Shown in pieces: positions 13,306-21,072 of a DNA stretch of 64,000 nt. Each line of letters opens with the position of its first letter. Positions within the stretch are counted from its first letter, which is position 1. A model generated the notes under the pieces. The model saw nothing but the letters and a program-made list of their open reading frames with translations. It was not told where the DNA came from and ran no database searches. A program made the position numbers and the translations under genes. The DNA comes from Mycolicibacterium hassiacum DSM 44199 (GTDB lineage Bacteria; Actinomycetota; Actinomycetes; Mycobacteriales; Mycobacteriaceae): positions 1,240,001 to 1,304,000 of the forward strand of contig NZ_LR026975.1 in assembly GCF_900603025.1 (NCBI RefSeq), in the 5' to 3' direction.

Positions 13306-13691
13306 TCGACTCGCCCATCGCGAGGGTGATTCTTCGCTACCACCCGGATTGGGAACCGCCACCTGACCACTACGAGTGGAACAAGTGCCTGTGCCCATTC
13401 CACGGCGACGAAACGCCGTCTGCGGCAGTCAGTTACGACCTCCAAGGCTACAACTGCATGGCCTGCGGGGTCAGGGGAGACGTGATCTCGATCATCCGAC
13501 ATGAAGAGGGGGTGAGTTTTGCAGAGGCTGTCCGAATCGCAGAGGGAGTATCTGTGGGAAGCGACATCCCGGTACCGAGAAAGCCTCAACGGAAGCCCAG
13601 CCGCCGAGTATTTGGAGAGTCGCGGTCTGCCGGAACGGCAGGTTCGACCGTTCGGTCTCGGATTCGTGGACGATCCACTCCCTGGTCATGA
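13302..13691 (+). CDS. DNA primase, N-terminal zinc-binding part, 129 aa
   Basis: This ORF holds the CHC2-type zinc finger of DnaG primases: [12 protein letters not shown] (about residues 29-40) and CMACGVRGD (about 52-60). The conserved part ends near residue 90. The rest ([17 protein letters not shown]...) is out-of-frame sequence overlapping the second primase ORF. The remaining primase domains lie in the +1 frame from 13519. So this is either a two-subunit primase made by coupled translation or one protein made by frameshifting. Confidence 0.8.
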   Translation: MIDSPIARVILRYHPDWEPPPDHYEWNKCLCPFHGDETPSAAVSYDLQGYNCMACGVRGDVISIIRHEEGVSFAEAVRIAEGVSVGSDIPVPRKPQRKPSRRVFGESRSAGTAGSTVRSRIRGRSTPWS

Positions 13692-14151
13692 GATGTACCG
13701 GGGCTGTCTCGCGATCCCGTACATGCGCTGGTCGCCCTGGCGAAACTGGTCGGTCGCATCGATCCGGTTCCGCCGGCTCGATGGCGGCAAGCCGAAGTAC
13801 ATGACCATCGCCGGGGACAAACCCCGGCTGTTCAACACGGTTGCACTGACCCGCTATTCGAAGGACATGGCGATCACCGAAGGGGAGTTGGACGCCATCA
13901 CGGCTGAGCTGTGTGGCCTCCCGACGGTGGGAGTTCCGGGAGCGCAGATGTGGAAGCCGCACTTCCGCGAGCTGTTCCTGGGCTACCGCAACGTGAACAT
14001 CCTGGCCGACGGCGATGAGCCGGGCATGGAGTTCGCCAAGTCGGTCGCGAAGACGCTGCCGAACGCCCGCATCATCCCTATGCCTGATGGCGAGGATGTC
14101 AACTCACTAGTCACATCGCAGGGCAAATCCGCTCTGCTGGAGAGGATCTGA
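13519..14151 (+). CDS. DNA primase, TOPRIM part, 210 aa
   Basis: It starts at TTG 13519, inside the zinc-finger ORF, preceded by AGAGGGGGTGAG, a good ribosome-binding site. The TOPRIM acidic motif is ITEGELDAI (about residues 117-125), and the second acidic motif is [11 protein letters not shown] (about 159-169). An N-terminal linker runs to about residue 60. It probably acts with the product of 13302 as the phage primase. The stop overlaps the next ATG (14151). Confidence 0.85.
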   Translation: MQRLSESQREYLWEATSRYRESLNGSPAAEYLESRGLPERQVRPFGLGFVDDPLPGHEMYRGCLAIPYMRWSPWRNWSVASIRFRRLDGGKPKYMTIAGDKPRLFNTVALTRYSKDMAITEGELDAITAELCGLPTVGVPGAQMWKPHFRELFLGYRNVNILADGDEPGMEFAKSVAKTLPNARIIPMPDGEDVNSLVTSQGKSALLERI

Positions 14152-14423
14152 TGAGAACAATGTTCGCACCCGTGACGTTGTACACGCAGCCGGGCTGTAA
14201 GCCGTGCAAGACCGTCAAGCAGCGACTCACCGACGCCGGCATCGAGTTCGATGAGGTCGACGTGACGTTCAACGCCGAGGCGTACGACTACCTCACCAAG
14301 GTGCTCAAAGCGAGGGCCACGCCAGTCATCGTGACCGACACCCATCCGCCGATCTTCGGCGACAACTCGGAGAAGCTCCAAGAGCTGATCGACTACTACA
14401 CCGCATCGGAGACTGGTCTGTGA
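14151..14423 (+). CDS. NrdH-like glutaredoxin, 90 aa
   Basis: Thioredoxin-fold protein with the redox motif CKPC (residues about 17-20: PGCKPCKTV) and the cis-Pro segment ATPVIV. It is the likely electron donor for the ribonucleotide reductase encoded at 16882. Coupled to the primase stop and to the next GTG. Confidence 0.85.
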   Translation: MRTMFAPVTLYTQPGCKPCKTVKQRLTDAGIEFDEVDVTFNAEAYDYLTKVLKARATPVIVTDTHPPIFGDNSEKLQELIDYYTASETGL

Positions 14424-14905
14424 GCATTCTGACCACCGCCGAAGAGATCATCAACGGTCAGCGAGCTATCGACTACGGCGATGCTCGCGAGAACCATGAG
14501 CGGATCGCGACCCTGTGGGGCGCATACAAGCGCGGCACCGAGTTCTCCCCGGAGGACGTGGCCGTGATGATGATCCTGCTGAAGATCGCACGGTTCATGG
14601 AGAACGGCTACCACGAAGACACCGTTGTCGACATCGCCGGCTACGCCGGGGTGCTGGAGAAGATGCAGCTCCCCGAGGACCGGCGGTACGCGGTTGCTCC
14701 GCGCCAGTGGGATCGGCTCGAAGACATCCCCGACGGAGTCACCGTCAGAGACAACGAAGGTGACTTCTGGAAGCGACGGGGTGACGACATCCTGGGCTGG
14801 CTGAGCTACAAGACCGAAGCCGACGCATGGGCAACTGATCCCCTTATACGGGAGGGGTACAACGAAGCGTTCGGACCGTTCACCGAAGTGAAAGAGAGCA
14901 CATGA
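14420..14905 (+). CDS. DUF6378-like phage protein, 161 aa
   Basis: GTG 14420 (GTGA overlap). The first 85 residues (AEEIINGQRAIDYGDARENH..., then SPEDVAVMMILLKIARFM) match a family often seen next to phage nucleotide-metabolism genes. The C-terminal half (from about residue 95) resembles a short tail-like domain. The catalytic role is not established. Confidence 0.7.
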   Translation: MSILTTAEEIINGQRAIDYGDARENHERIATLWGAYKRGTEFSPEDVAVMMILLKIARFMENGYHEDTVVDIAGYAGVLEKMQLPEDRRYAVAPRQWDRLEDIPDGVTVRDNEGDFWKRRGDDILGWLSYKTEADAWATDPLIREGYNEAFGPFTEVKEST

Positions 14906-15672
14906 CGGAGCGTTTCGTAATCATCAGCGACACGCAGATCCCGTTCGATGACCGCAGGGCTGTGCAGTCGGTGATCAACTTCATCGGCGCGTACCAGCCC
15001 GACAGGGTGATCCACATCGGCGACCTGATGGACTACCCGAGCCCGTCTCGGTGGACGAAGGGCACGGCCGAGGAGTTCGCTCAGCGGATCAAGCCCGACT
15101 CCGAGCAGGCCAAGAAGCGATTCCTGGCCCCGCTGCGGGAGGTCTACGACGGCCCGGTCGGCATCCACGAAGGCAACCACGACAGCCGCCCGTTCGACTA
15201 CCTGGCGAAGTACGCGCCAGCTCTGGTCGAGTTCGCCGACGAGTTCCGGTTCCAGAACCTGTTGGACTTCGACGGTTTCGGCATCGAGGTGCTGCCTGAG
15301 TTCTACAAGGTGGCTCCGGGCTGGATCACCACCCACGGCCATCGTGGCGGGATTCGCATCACGCAGAAAGCTGGTGACACCGCGCTGAACGCGGCGATCC
15401 GGTTCAACACCTCGGTGATCATGGGCCACACCCACCGGATGGGACTCAAGCACGACACCAAGGGCTTCGGCGGCAAGATCACCAAGGCGCTGTGGGGCAT
15501 GGAGGTTGGCAACTTGATGAACATGGAACTGGCCACTTACCTCAAAGGTGGAACAGCCAACTGGCAGCAGGGATTCGGGCTCCTGACGGTTGACGGCAAC
15601 CACGTCAAGCCCGAGCTGGTGCCGATCTCGAACGGCCGCTTCACGGTCGATGGCGACGTTTGGACGGTGTGA
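14902..15672 (+). CDS. Metallophosphoesterase, 256 aa
   Basis: All calcineurin-like motifs are visible: SDTQIP (residues about 8-13), HIGDLMD (about 37-43), HEGNHDSRP (about 89-97), THGHRGG (about 141-147) and MGHTHRMG (about 173-180). The family cleaves phosphodiesters or phosphomonoesters with a dinuclear metal centre. The phage substrate is unknown; a DNA or RNA processing role is plausible from the neighbours. Confidence 0.88.
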   Translation: MTERFVIISDTQIPFDDRRAVQSVINFIGAYQPDRVIHIGDLMDYPSPSRWTKGTAEEFAQRIKPDSEQAKKRFLAPLREVYDGPVGIHEGNHDSRPFDYLAKYAPALVEFADEFRFQNLLDFDGFGIEVLPEFYKVAPGWITTHGHRGGIRITQKAGDTALNAAIRFNTSVIMGHTHRMGLKHDTKGFGGKITKALWGMEVGNLMNMELATYLKGGTANWQQGFGLLTVDGNHVKPELVPISNGRFTVDGDVWTV

Positions 15673-15673
15673 C

Positions 15674-15686
15674 CTTGACATCCACC
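15674..15686 (+). promoter_or_regulatory. Stoperator that contains a start codon
   Basis: CTTGACATCCACC; its TTG (15675-15677) is the likely start of the next small gene, which would begin (f)M-T-S-T. Confidence 0.65.
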
Positions 15687-15827
15687 AAGCTGCCGTACCT
15701 GCACAAGAACGCCCGGTCGCGCCGGATCACCACCGCAGAAGTCCGCGAGGTCTTCGCCGAGGAGGTGACACGCGGACTGGATTCCCGGATCGACCGGGAC
15801 GAGTACCTACGGAAGGTGATGCCTTGA
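15675..15827 (+). CDS. Small hypothetical phage protein, 50 aa
   Basis: Proposed start TTG 15675 within the stoperator. The peptide (TSTKLPYLHKNARSRRITTA...) is basic, then an acidic helix (EVREVFAEEVTRGL). It overlaps the next TTG start at 15824. No family recognised. Repressor binding would cover the first four codons. Confidence 0.5.
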   Translation: MTSTKLPYLHKNARSRRITTAEVREVFAEEVTRGLDSRIDRDEYLRKVMP

Positions 15828-16516
15828 ACGACATCAACAAGGTCTTCGGCAAGGCAGCGCGGAAGGCGCTGGTGTCCTGGGAGACCGACCTCACAGCAGA
15901 GGAGCTGATCCAAGAGCTGTGGGTGTGGTACCTCGAGAGCCCGAAGATCCAGAACCGGATCGACCGCCTCAGCGAGGGCGAGGCGGTGAACTACGTCCGC
16001 ATGCAGTGCCTGAGTATCCTGTCGGGCGAAGCGAAGAAGAAGGATCTCTTCGAGGAGCGCAGCCCCTACTCGTCGGACAGCGTCAAGGACGCTCTGCTGG
16101 GCGTGTCAACGAACCGGTACCTCCTCGACATCCTGCCGATTGCGATGAAGTCGCTCAACCGTCAGAACGAGCGGTACGCCGAGGCGATCCGGCGGCGGTA
16201 CGACGACGGTGTCGTGCCGGTGAGCCGCTCCAAGGAGCAGGTCCAACTTTCTCGGGCGGTCAAGTCTCTCACCGAGCACGTCAACATCATCGCGATCACC
16301 GCTGGTGTCGACGCGAAGGGGAACGTCTCGGAGGGGCCGGGCAGCCGGCACGCGGTGTTCCCGGAGACCCGAAAGGCACAGGGGGGCGGTTGTTCCGATC
16401 CGACCGCGAACATCGCGATCCTGCTGATCGAGAACCCGGAACTCCGAGATGAGTACCTCTACGAGACGCCGCTCCCCGAGTTCCTTGGGGGGAGGTGCCA
16501 TGCAGAACCTGCTTGA
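15824..16516 (+). CDS. Sigma-factor-like phage protein, 230 aa
   Basis: TTG 15824 (overlap with the previous stop). The N-terminal helix TAEELIQELWVWYLESP (about residues 24-40) resembles the sigma region 2 entry helix. A region 4-like helix set follows (MKSLNRQNERYAEAIRRRYD, then SRSKEQVQLSRAVKSLTEHV, about 106-150). The overall layout resembles a small ECF sigma factor or other HTH regulator. Core-binding residues cannot be verified by eye. The C-terminal 80 residues are unique. Confidence 0.5.
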   Translation: MNDINKVFGKAARKALVSWETDLTAEELIQELWVWYLESPKIQNRIDRLSEGEAVNYVRMQCLSILSGEAKKKDLFEERSPYSSDSVKDALLGVSTNRYLLDILPIAMKSLNRQNERYAEAIRRRYDDGVVPVSRSKEQVQLSRAVKSLTEHVNIIAITAGVDAKGNVSEGPGSRHAVFPETRKAQGGGCSDPTANIAILLIENPELRDEYLYETPLPEFLGGRCHAEPA

Positions 16517-16682
16517 TCCGACGTTCAACGGCATGCCGGGATCGGAGCTGTACCGGGGCGAGATCTTCCCGGAGCTGTTCCCCGGCAAACGAATGATGCT
16601 CGAGAACTGGACGCAGGACGACCTAGGGCAGTACGTCGGGGGGATCTTCACTCCCGGCTACGGCGAACGGAGGGCGGCGTGA
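16500..16682 (+). CDS. Small hypothetical phage protein, 60 aa
   Basis: ATG 16500 after GGGGGGAGGTGCC, inside the end of the preceding gene. Rich in Gly/Pro/aromatics (MQNLLDPTFNGMPGSELYRG...). No domain recognised. The stop overlaps the next GTG. Confidence 0.6.
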   Translation: MQNLLDPTFNGMPGSELYRGEIFPELFPGKRMMLENWTQDDLGQYVGGIFTPGYGERRAA

Positions 16683-16882
16683 AGAAGGGCACCAAGGTCA
16701 TCGTCCAGCGCGACGAGACCAAGTACCCGGCCAGAGGCGCATGGCACCGGTTCCGGGGCAAGAAGGGCGTCGTGACCTGTGTGGTTCGCGGCAGAGGACC
16801 GGCCGAGTACGGCGTCTCCTTCAGCGGAGGCGACTCAGCTGACGCCTATTTCAAGCGATACGAACTGACTGAGAGGAAGTAG
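16679..16882 (+). CDS. Small SH3/KOW-like phage protein, 67 aa
   Basis: GTG 16679 after GGAGGGCGGC. The pattern [11 protein letters not shown]...[14 protein letters not shown]...YGVSFSGG is typical of a small SH3/KOW barrel, which often binds nucleic acid. It is directly upstream of and overlaps the ribonucleotide reductase gene. Confidence 0.6.
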   Translation: MKKGTKVIVQRDETKYPARGAWHRFRGKKGVVTCVVRGRGPAEYGVSFSGGDSADAYFKRYELTERK

Positions 16883-18933
16883 TGACCGACGTTAAAATCC
16901 CTTGGGGGCCGACCGGAGAGCTGGTCTACAACCGCACGTACGCTCGAACAAAGCCAGATGGCTCTAAGGAGTCGTGGCCGGAGACCGTTGAGCGAGTTGT
17001 TGACGGCAACCTCGCGCTCGTTCCGGCGCGCTATCAGCTCGATGGAGAACGCGAAGAGCTGATCCGGCTGATCAGCCAGTTCAAGATCCTGCCCGCTGGT
17101 CGACATCTGTGGGCCTCGGGCGTGAAGAACGCCCAGCACCTGTTCAACTGCTGGGTGGCCGGGTGGCCCGAGAAGATCTCGGATCACTTCGAGTTCACGT
17201 TCATGCGCCTGATGGAGGGCGGGGGAGTCGGTTCGAACTACTCGAACCACTACCTCGAGGGCTACCCCGAGGTCGTGCATCCGCTCCGGGTCGAGATCGT
17301 CTGTGACCCAGACCATGTCGACTACCAGGCGATGAAGGACGCGGGCATCCTGTCGAAGCACTACAGCCACGACTGGGTCGGTGCCTATCCCATCGAGGAC
17401 AGCCGCGAAGGCTGGGCTGCTGCGCTGGTCGATCTGATCGACACGCACTACCGCCCGGACACGGTCCACTACCAGCGGGTGTATGACGTGAGTCGCATCC
17501 GGCCGCAGGGGGCCAAGCTCAAGACCTTCGGCGGTCAGGCCAGCGGCCCGCTGCCGTTCGCTGTGATGCTGCAGAAGGTCGCAGAGATCTTCTCGGAGTA
17601 CGCGGGCCTGCGGCTCGACGGCATCGCCGCGATGGAGGTCGATCACGCCATCGCTCAGTGTGTCGTGGCTGGCGGTGTGCGCCGGTCGGCGCGGATGTCG
17701 ATGATGCACTGGGCTGACCCGCAGATCGAGACGTTCATCAACATCAAGTCCACCCCGGGTGAGCACTGGACGACGAACATCTCGGTCGAGGTCGATGACG
17801 AGTTCTGGCGTCTGGTCAAGGAGGGCTACGGCAGCTTCGCGGTCGACCGCGAGGATCTTCCCAAGCAGAAGTTGGCCCACCGGGTGCTGGAAGCACTCTC
17901 CGAGGGAGCCGTCCGCAACGGCGAACCGGGGATGTGGGACTCGAGCCTGTCCAACGTCGGCGAGCCGAACCGGGTGGTCTGCACCAACCCGTGCGGTGAG
18001 ATCACTCTCGAACCGTGGGAGCCGTGCAACCTGGGTCACATCAACCTGGCGGCGTTCGTGACGCCGGCCGGCAAGACCGACTACCTCGACCTGCTCCGGG
18101 CTCATCGCCTGATGACCCGGTTCCTGATCCGGGCGACGTTCTCGGCAGTGGCCGATCCGAAGAGCCGCGAGGTTCTGGATCGCAACCGGCGCATCGGTGT
18201 TGGCCATCTGGGAGTGGCCTCCTATTTGGCCCTCACAGGCCGCAGGTACTCGGAGGCACCCAAGGACAAGCGGTTCACCGCTTTATTGCGGGAGCTGGCC
18301 GCTGAGGTCGACTCAGAGGCCGAACGGTTCGCCCATGAGTTGCGTATCCCGGTCCCGGTGAAGAAGCGGACCATCGCGCCCACCGGCACGGTGGCGAAGA
18401 TGCCCGGAGTCTCGGAGGGGATCCACCCGATCTTCTCGCGGTATTTCTACCGTCGCGTGCGCTTCAACAGGCACTCCGACGCCGAGGCGCTGCAGGCTCT
18501 GGTCGACCAGGGCTACGAGGTCGAGGACGACCTGTTCGCTCCGAACACCGCTGTGGTCACGATCCCGACGAAGGACACGCTCGTCCAGGCTGTCGAGGAT
18601 CTCGGTTGGGACGAGGAGATTGTCGAGTCGGCCGACGACTTGACACTCAACGAGCTGCTGGCGTTCCAGGCGCTCTACCAGATGTGCTGGGCCGACAACG
18701 CGGTGTCGTTCACCGCCAACGTCGACCCGGACGCCTACCTGCCCCGAGATGTCTCGGAGGCGCTCAGGAAGTTCGCAGGGCTCATCAAGGGCTCCACGAT
18801 CTTCCCGGAGTCGAGCTTCCCGCAGGCTCCATATGAGCGAATCACCAAGCAGCAGTACGAATCTGCTGCTGCCAAGGCCGTCGAAGACGGCGTCGATGAA
18901 GAGTGCGCCAACGGCGCATGCCCGATTAAGTGA
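16882..18933 (+). CDS. Adenosylcobalamin-dependent (class II) ribonucleotide reductase, 683 aa
   Basis: Converts ribonucleotides to deoxyribonucleotides using B12. Visible catalytic features are the Cys in HLFNCWVAG (residue 90), the NPCGE motif (Cys370, Glu372), the PTGTVA nucleotide-loop segment in the C-terminal half, and the C-terminal redox pair CANGAC. The length is normal for the monomeric class II enzyme of mycobacteriophages. With the NrdH-like protein, ThyX and MazG encoded nearby it remodels the dNTP pool for phage DNA synthesis. Confidence 0.93.
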   Translation: MTDVKIPWGPTGELVYNRTYARTKPDGSKESWPETVERVVDGNLALVPARYQLDGEREELIRLISQFKILPAGRHLWASGVKNAQHLFNCWVAGWPEKISDHFEFTFMRLMEGGGVGSNYSNHYLEGYPEVVHPLRVEIVCDPDHVDYQAMKDAGILSKHYSHDWVGAYPIEDSREGWAAALVDLIDTHYRPDTVHYQRVYDVSRIRPQGAKLKTFGGQASGPLPFAVMLQKVAEIFSEYAGLRLDGIAAMEVDHAIAQCVVAGGVRRSARMSMMHWADPQIETFINIKSTPGEHWTTNISVEVDDEFWRLVKEGYGSFAVDREDLPKQKLAHRVLEALSEGAVRNGEPGMWDSSLSNVGEPNRVVCTNPCGEITLEPWEPCNLGHINLAAFVTPAGKTDYLDLLRAHRLMTRFLIRATFSAVADPKSREVLDRNRRIGVGHLGVASYLALTGRRYSEAPKDKRFTALLRELAAEVDSEAERFAHELRIPVPVKKRTIAPTGTVAKMPGVSEGIHPIFSRYFYRRVRFNRHSDAEALQALVDQGYEVEDDLFAPNTAVVTIPTKDTLVQAVEDLGWDEEIVESADDLTLNELLAFQALYQMCWADNAVSFTANVDPDAYLPRDVSEALRKFAGLIKGSTIFPESSFPQAPYERITKQQYESAAAKAVEDGVDEECANGACPIK

Positions 18934-18947
18934 AAGGTAACCAGTTG

Positions 18948-19448
18948 ATGTACGAAGATCCGTGGAGCACTGCCCCCGCTCAGCCTGAGCCGACGCCGGA
19001 ACCCGAGCCGACCCCGGCTCCGACCGCTGCCTCGAAGGCGGCTGTCGATTCGGTGGCTGTCCAGCACTCCACCGATGGAGTGTCGGCGACGTTCAAGTTC
19101 TCTGGCGCGTACAGCGATCCGTGGGTGGTCGTGAAGGGTGCCGACCCGTCCGACGTGCTGTCGAAGATCGACACCGCTGAGTTCAAGGCGCTGATGGACA
19201 AGGTCCGGCTCATCGCCGGTCACTACTCCGGGGGTGGCAACGCTCCCGCCAACGGTGGCGGCGGTCAGCAGCAGCAGTCGCGGGCTCCGAAGCCGGCGCG
19301 GGAAGCGCCGAACGGGGAGAAGCGGTACTGCGCTCACGGTGAGATGGAGTTCAAGTCGGGCGTGTCGAAGAAGACCGGCAAGCCCTACAAGCTGTTCTCC
19401 TGCACCGGGCCTCGCGATCAGCAGTGTGACGCGCAGTTCCTCAATTAA
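18948..19448 (+). CDS. Phage protein with Pro/Glu-rich start and zinc-ribbon end, 166 aa
   Basis: ATG 18948 (MYEDPWSTAPAQ...) follows GAAAGGTAACC; an in-frame GTG at 18930 is possible. A low-complexity Pro/Glu/Thr segment (residues about 5-25) precedes a central globular region. A Gly/Gln linker and a C-terminal ribbon follow (RYCAHGEMEFK ... LFSCTG ... QQCDAQF). Between RNR and ThyX, a ssDNA-binding or replication accessory role is reasonable but unproven. Confidence 0.65.
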   Translation: MYEDPWSTAPAQPEPTPEPEPTPAPTAASKAAVDSVAVQHSTDGVSATFKFSGAYSDPWVVVKGADPSDVLSKIDTAEFKALMDKVRLIAGHYSGGGNAPANGGGGQQQQSRAPKPAREAPNGEKRYCAHGEMEFKSGVSKKTGKPYKLFSCTGPRDQQCDAQFLN

Positions 19449-19453
19449 CCCAA

Positions 19454-19466
19454 CTTGACATCCACC
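19454..19466 (+). promoter_or_regulatory. Stoperator
   Basis: CTTGACATCCACC is followed directly by a strong hairpin. Confidence 0.7.
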
Positions 19467-19492
19467 GACCCCCTCCCCGAAGGGAGGGGGTC
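19467..19492 (+). terminator. Strong hairpin upstream of thyX
   Basis: GACCCCCTCCC pairs with GGGAGGGGGTC around the tetraloop CGAA (11-bp stem). There is no T-run, so it may be an mRNA stability or attenuation element instead of a full terminator. Confidence 0.55.
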
Positions 19493-19515
19493 ACGACGAC
19501 TCTGAGCGGAGAGTA

Positions 19516-20223
19516 ATGAAAGTCAAACTGATCGCGTCAACGATCCTCGAAGACCCTGAGTGGGTCGGTACCGGTTTCGTAGATGACGAGCCCGATACCA
19601 CGTCGGCAGACGTTCTGGCCGAGTTCGCAGGCCGGAACTGCTACCGCAGCTTCCATCGTCCGAATCCCAAGACGCGCACCAACGTTGACTACCTCGACCA
19701 CATTCTCGAGGTCGGCCACGAATCGGTTCTCGAGCACAGCAGTGCCACGTTCTACATCGAGGCCAGCAGGTCGGTGCTGACCGAGTTGGAACGGCACCGC
19801 CACCTGAGCTTCAGCGTGGTGTCACAGCGGTACGTCGATGTGACAGGTCTGGGGATCCACATCCCACCGGCCATCGACAGCCTGCCAGAGGGTGACCGAC
19901 AGCACGCGCTCGCTGAGATCCAGCACATCCGAGAGGAGACGATGGCGTCCTACGGCGCTCTGTACGAGCTGTTCAAGCGAAACGGCCTGCCTCTCAAGCA
20001 GGCTCGCGAAGCGGCCCGTGCGGTCCTGCCGAACATGACCAACTCACCGATGGTCGTCACCGGCAACCACCGGGCGTGGCGCGACCTCATCAAGGCCCGC
20101 TGGCATGAGGCAGCGGATGCCGAGATCCGCGATCTGGCAGGGGAGTTGCTGCGTCAGCTCCGCGAGGTCGCTCCCAACACCTACCAGGACATCCCCACTA
20201 CCCCCTACAGCTACGGAGGCTGA
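19516..20223 (+). CDS. thyX: Flavin-dependent thymidylate synthase, 235 aa
   Basis: Makes dTMP from dUMP with FAD and NADPH. The ThyX signature RHRHLSFSVVSQR (residues 93-105) is intact, and the N-terminal GHESVLEHSSATFYIE and C-terminal RAVLPNMTNS regions match the family. ATG 19516 follows GGAGAGTA. It is the L5 gp48 equivalent by content and position, downstream of RNR. Confidence 0.94.
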   Translation: MKVKLIASTILEDPEWVGTGFVDDEPDTTSADVLAEFAGRNCYRSFHRPNPKTRTNVDYLDHILEVGHESVLEHSSATFYIEASRSVLTELERHRHLSFSVVSQRYVDVTGLGIHIPPAIDSLPEGDRQHALAEIQHIREETMASYGALYELFKRNGLPLKQAREAARAVLPNMTNSPMVVTGNHRAWRDLIKARWHEAADAEIRDLAGELLRQLREVAPNTYQDIPTTPYSYGG

Positions 20224-20224
20224 C

Positions 20225-20437
20225 ATGGCACAGCGTGCAACTGCGATCAACATGACGGAAGACCGGTTCATCATCTGCGCTGGCGAGCCGATGCTCGATA
20301 CGGACGAGGGCGTCCTGATCATCCAGTTCGAAGACGGTACGAACCGAATCTTCAACTGGGACTACGTCATTGACTACTACTACATGACCGAGGACGAGTA
20401 CGCACAGCAGCGTGCGGGGAGGGGGTTGTTCGATTGA
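20225..20437 (+). CDS. Hypothetical phage protein, 70 aa
   Basis: ATG 20225, 1 bp after the thyX stop, with GGAGG upstream inside thyX. Small beta-rich protein with an aromatic run (WDYVIDYYYMTEDEY). No family recognised. The stop overlaps the next start. Confidence 0.65.
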   Translation: MAQRATAINMTEDRFIICAGEPMLDTDEGVLIIQFEDGTNRIFNWDYVIDYYYMTEDEYAQQRAGRGLFD

Positions 20438-20787
20438 TGGCGCAGTTCAAGCGGATGTTCGAGGACGCCTTCGCTGAGGTGGACGCTGAGATCGCACGGC
20501 TGAGGGAGGCAAACAGGAGCCTCTCCGAGGCCGCGAACCGAGCCCTGCGGGAGAACCGGGAGCTGCGCGACAAGCAGCGTCGGGCCAACGATCTCTTCGC
20601 CAAGGCGCTGGCACAGGTCAAGCCTGAGACCGGCCCGAACCGGCCGAACCGGAAGAAGCTGACCGAGCGTGAGGTCGAGGACATACGCCAGGCGTACCGA
20701 GGCGGGATGAAGCAGAAGGATCTCGCCCGCAACTACGGGGTCAACCCGGCCACCATCTCTAGACTCGTAAGGGGGCTCTACCACTGA
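20437..20787 (+). CDS. Coiled-coil plus HTH DNA-binding protein, 116 aa
   Basis: ATG 20437 overlaps the previous stop (TTG 20434 also possible). Residues about 5-55 form a long charged coiled coil (EVDAEIARLREANRSLSEAA). The C-terminus is a Hin-resolvase-type helix-turn-helix (MKQKDLARNYGVNPATISRL). This architecture suggests a dimeric DNA-binding regulator. Its target is unknown. Confidence 0.75.
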   Translation: MAQFKRMFEDAFAEVDAEIARLREANRSLSEAANRALRENRELRDKQRRANDLFAKALAQVKPETGPNRPNRKKLTEREVEDIRQAYRGGMKQKDLARNYGVNPATISRLVRGLYH

Positions 20788-20993
20788 TGAAGATCACCAA
20801 CGTCGAACGCTTCACCATCCCGATCACGCGGGACTTCGCCGGGGCTCTCCCACCGAGGGAGGGCACCACGGTCGAGGAGCTGATCCAGGCTCTGAAGAAG
20901 TTGCCGCCCAAGGGAATCGTCAGCACCGACTTCAACAACGGCGATGTCGTCGTCATGCACTACAAGCCGGACATCGACTCCGAATGTCCGTAG
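20787..20993 (+). CDS. Hypothetical phage protein, 68 aa
   Basis: ATG 20787 overlaps the HTH gene stop (TGATG). Short mixed protein (TTVEELIQALKKLPPKGIVS). No family recognised. Confidence 0.6.
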   Translation: MKITNVERFTIPITRDFAGALPPREGTTVEELIQALKKLPPKGIVSTDFNNGDVVVMHYKPDIDSECP

Positions 20994-21002
20994 GACATCG
21001 CG

Positions 21003-21065
21003 ATGGCCCAGTTGATTAACGGCATGGCACAGGCGACGTACATCCCGCCCCAGTTGCTCAGGTAG
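21003..21065 (+). CDS. Tiny ORF, 20 aa
   Basis: ATG 21003, with TAGGACATCG upstream as a weak ribosome-binding site, gives MAQLINGMAQATYIPPQLLR. It fills the gap before the polymerase gene. Low confidence because of size. Confidence 0.3.
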   Translation: MAQLINGMAQATYIPPQLLR

Positions 21066-21072
21066 GAGGAAC

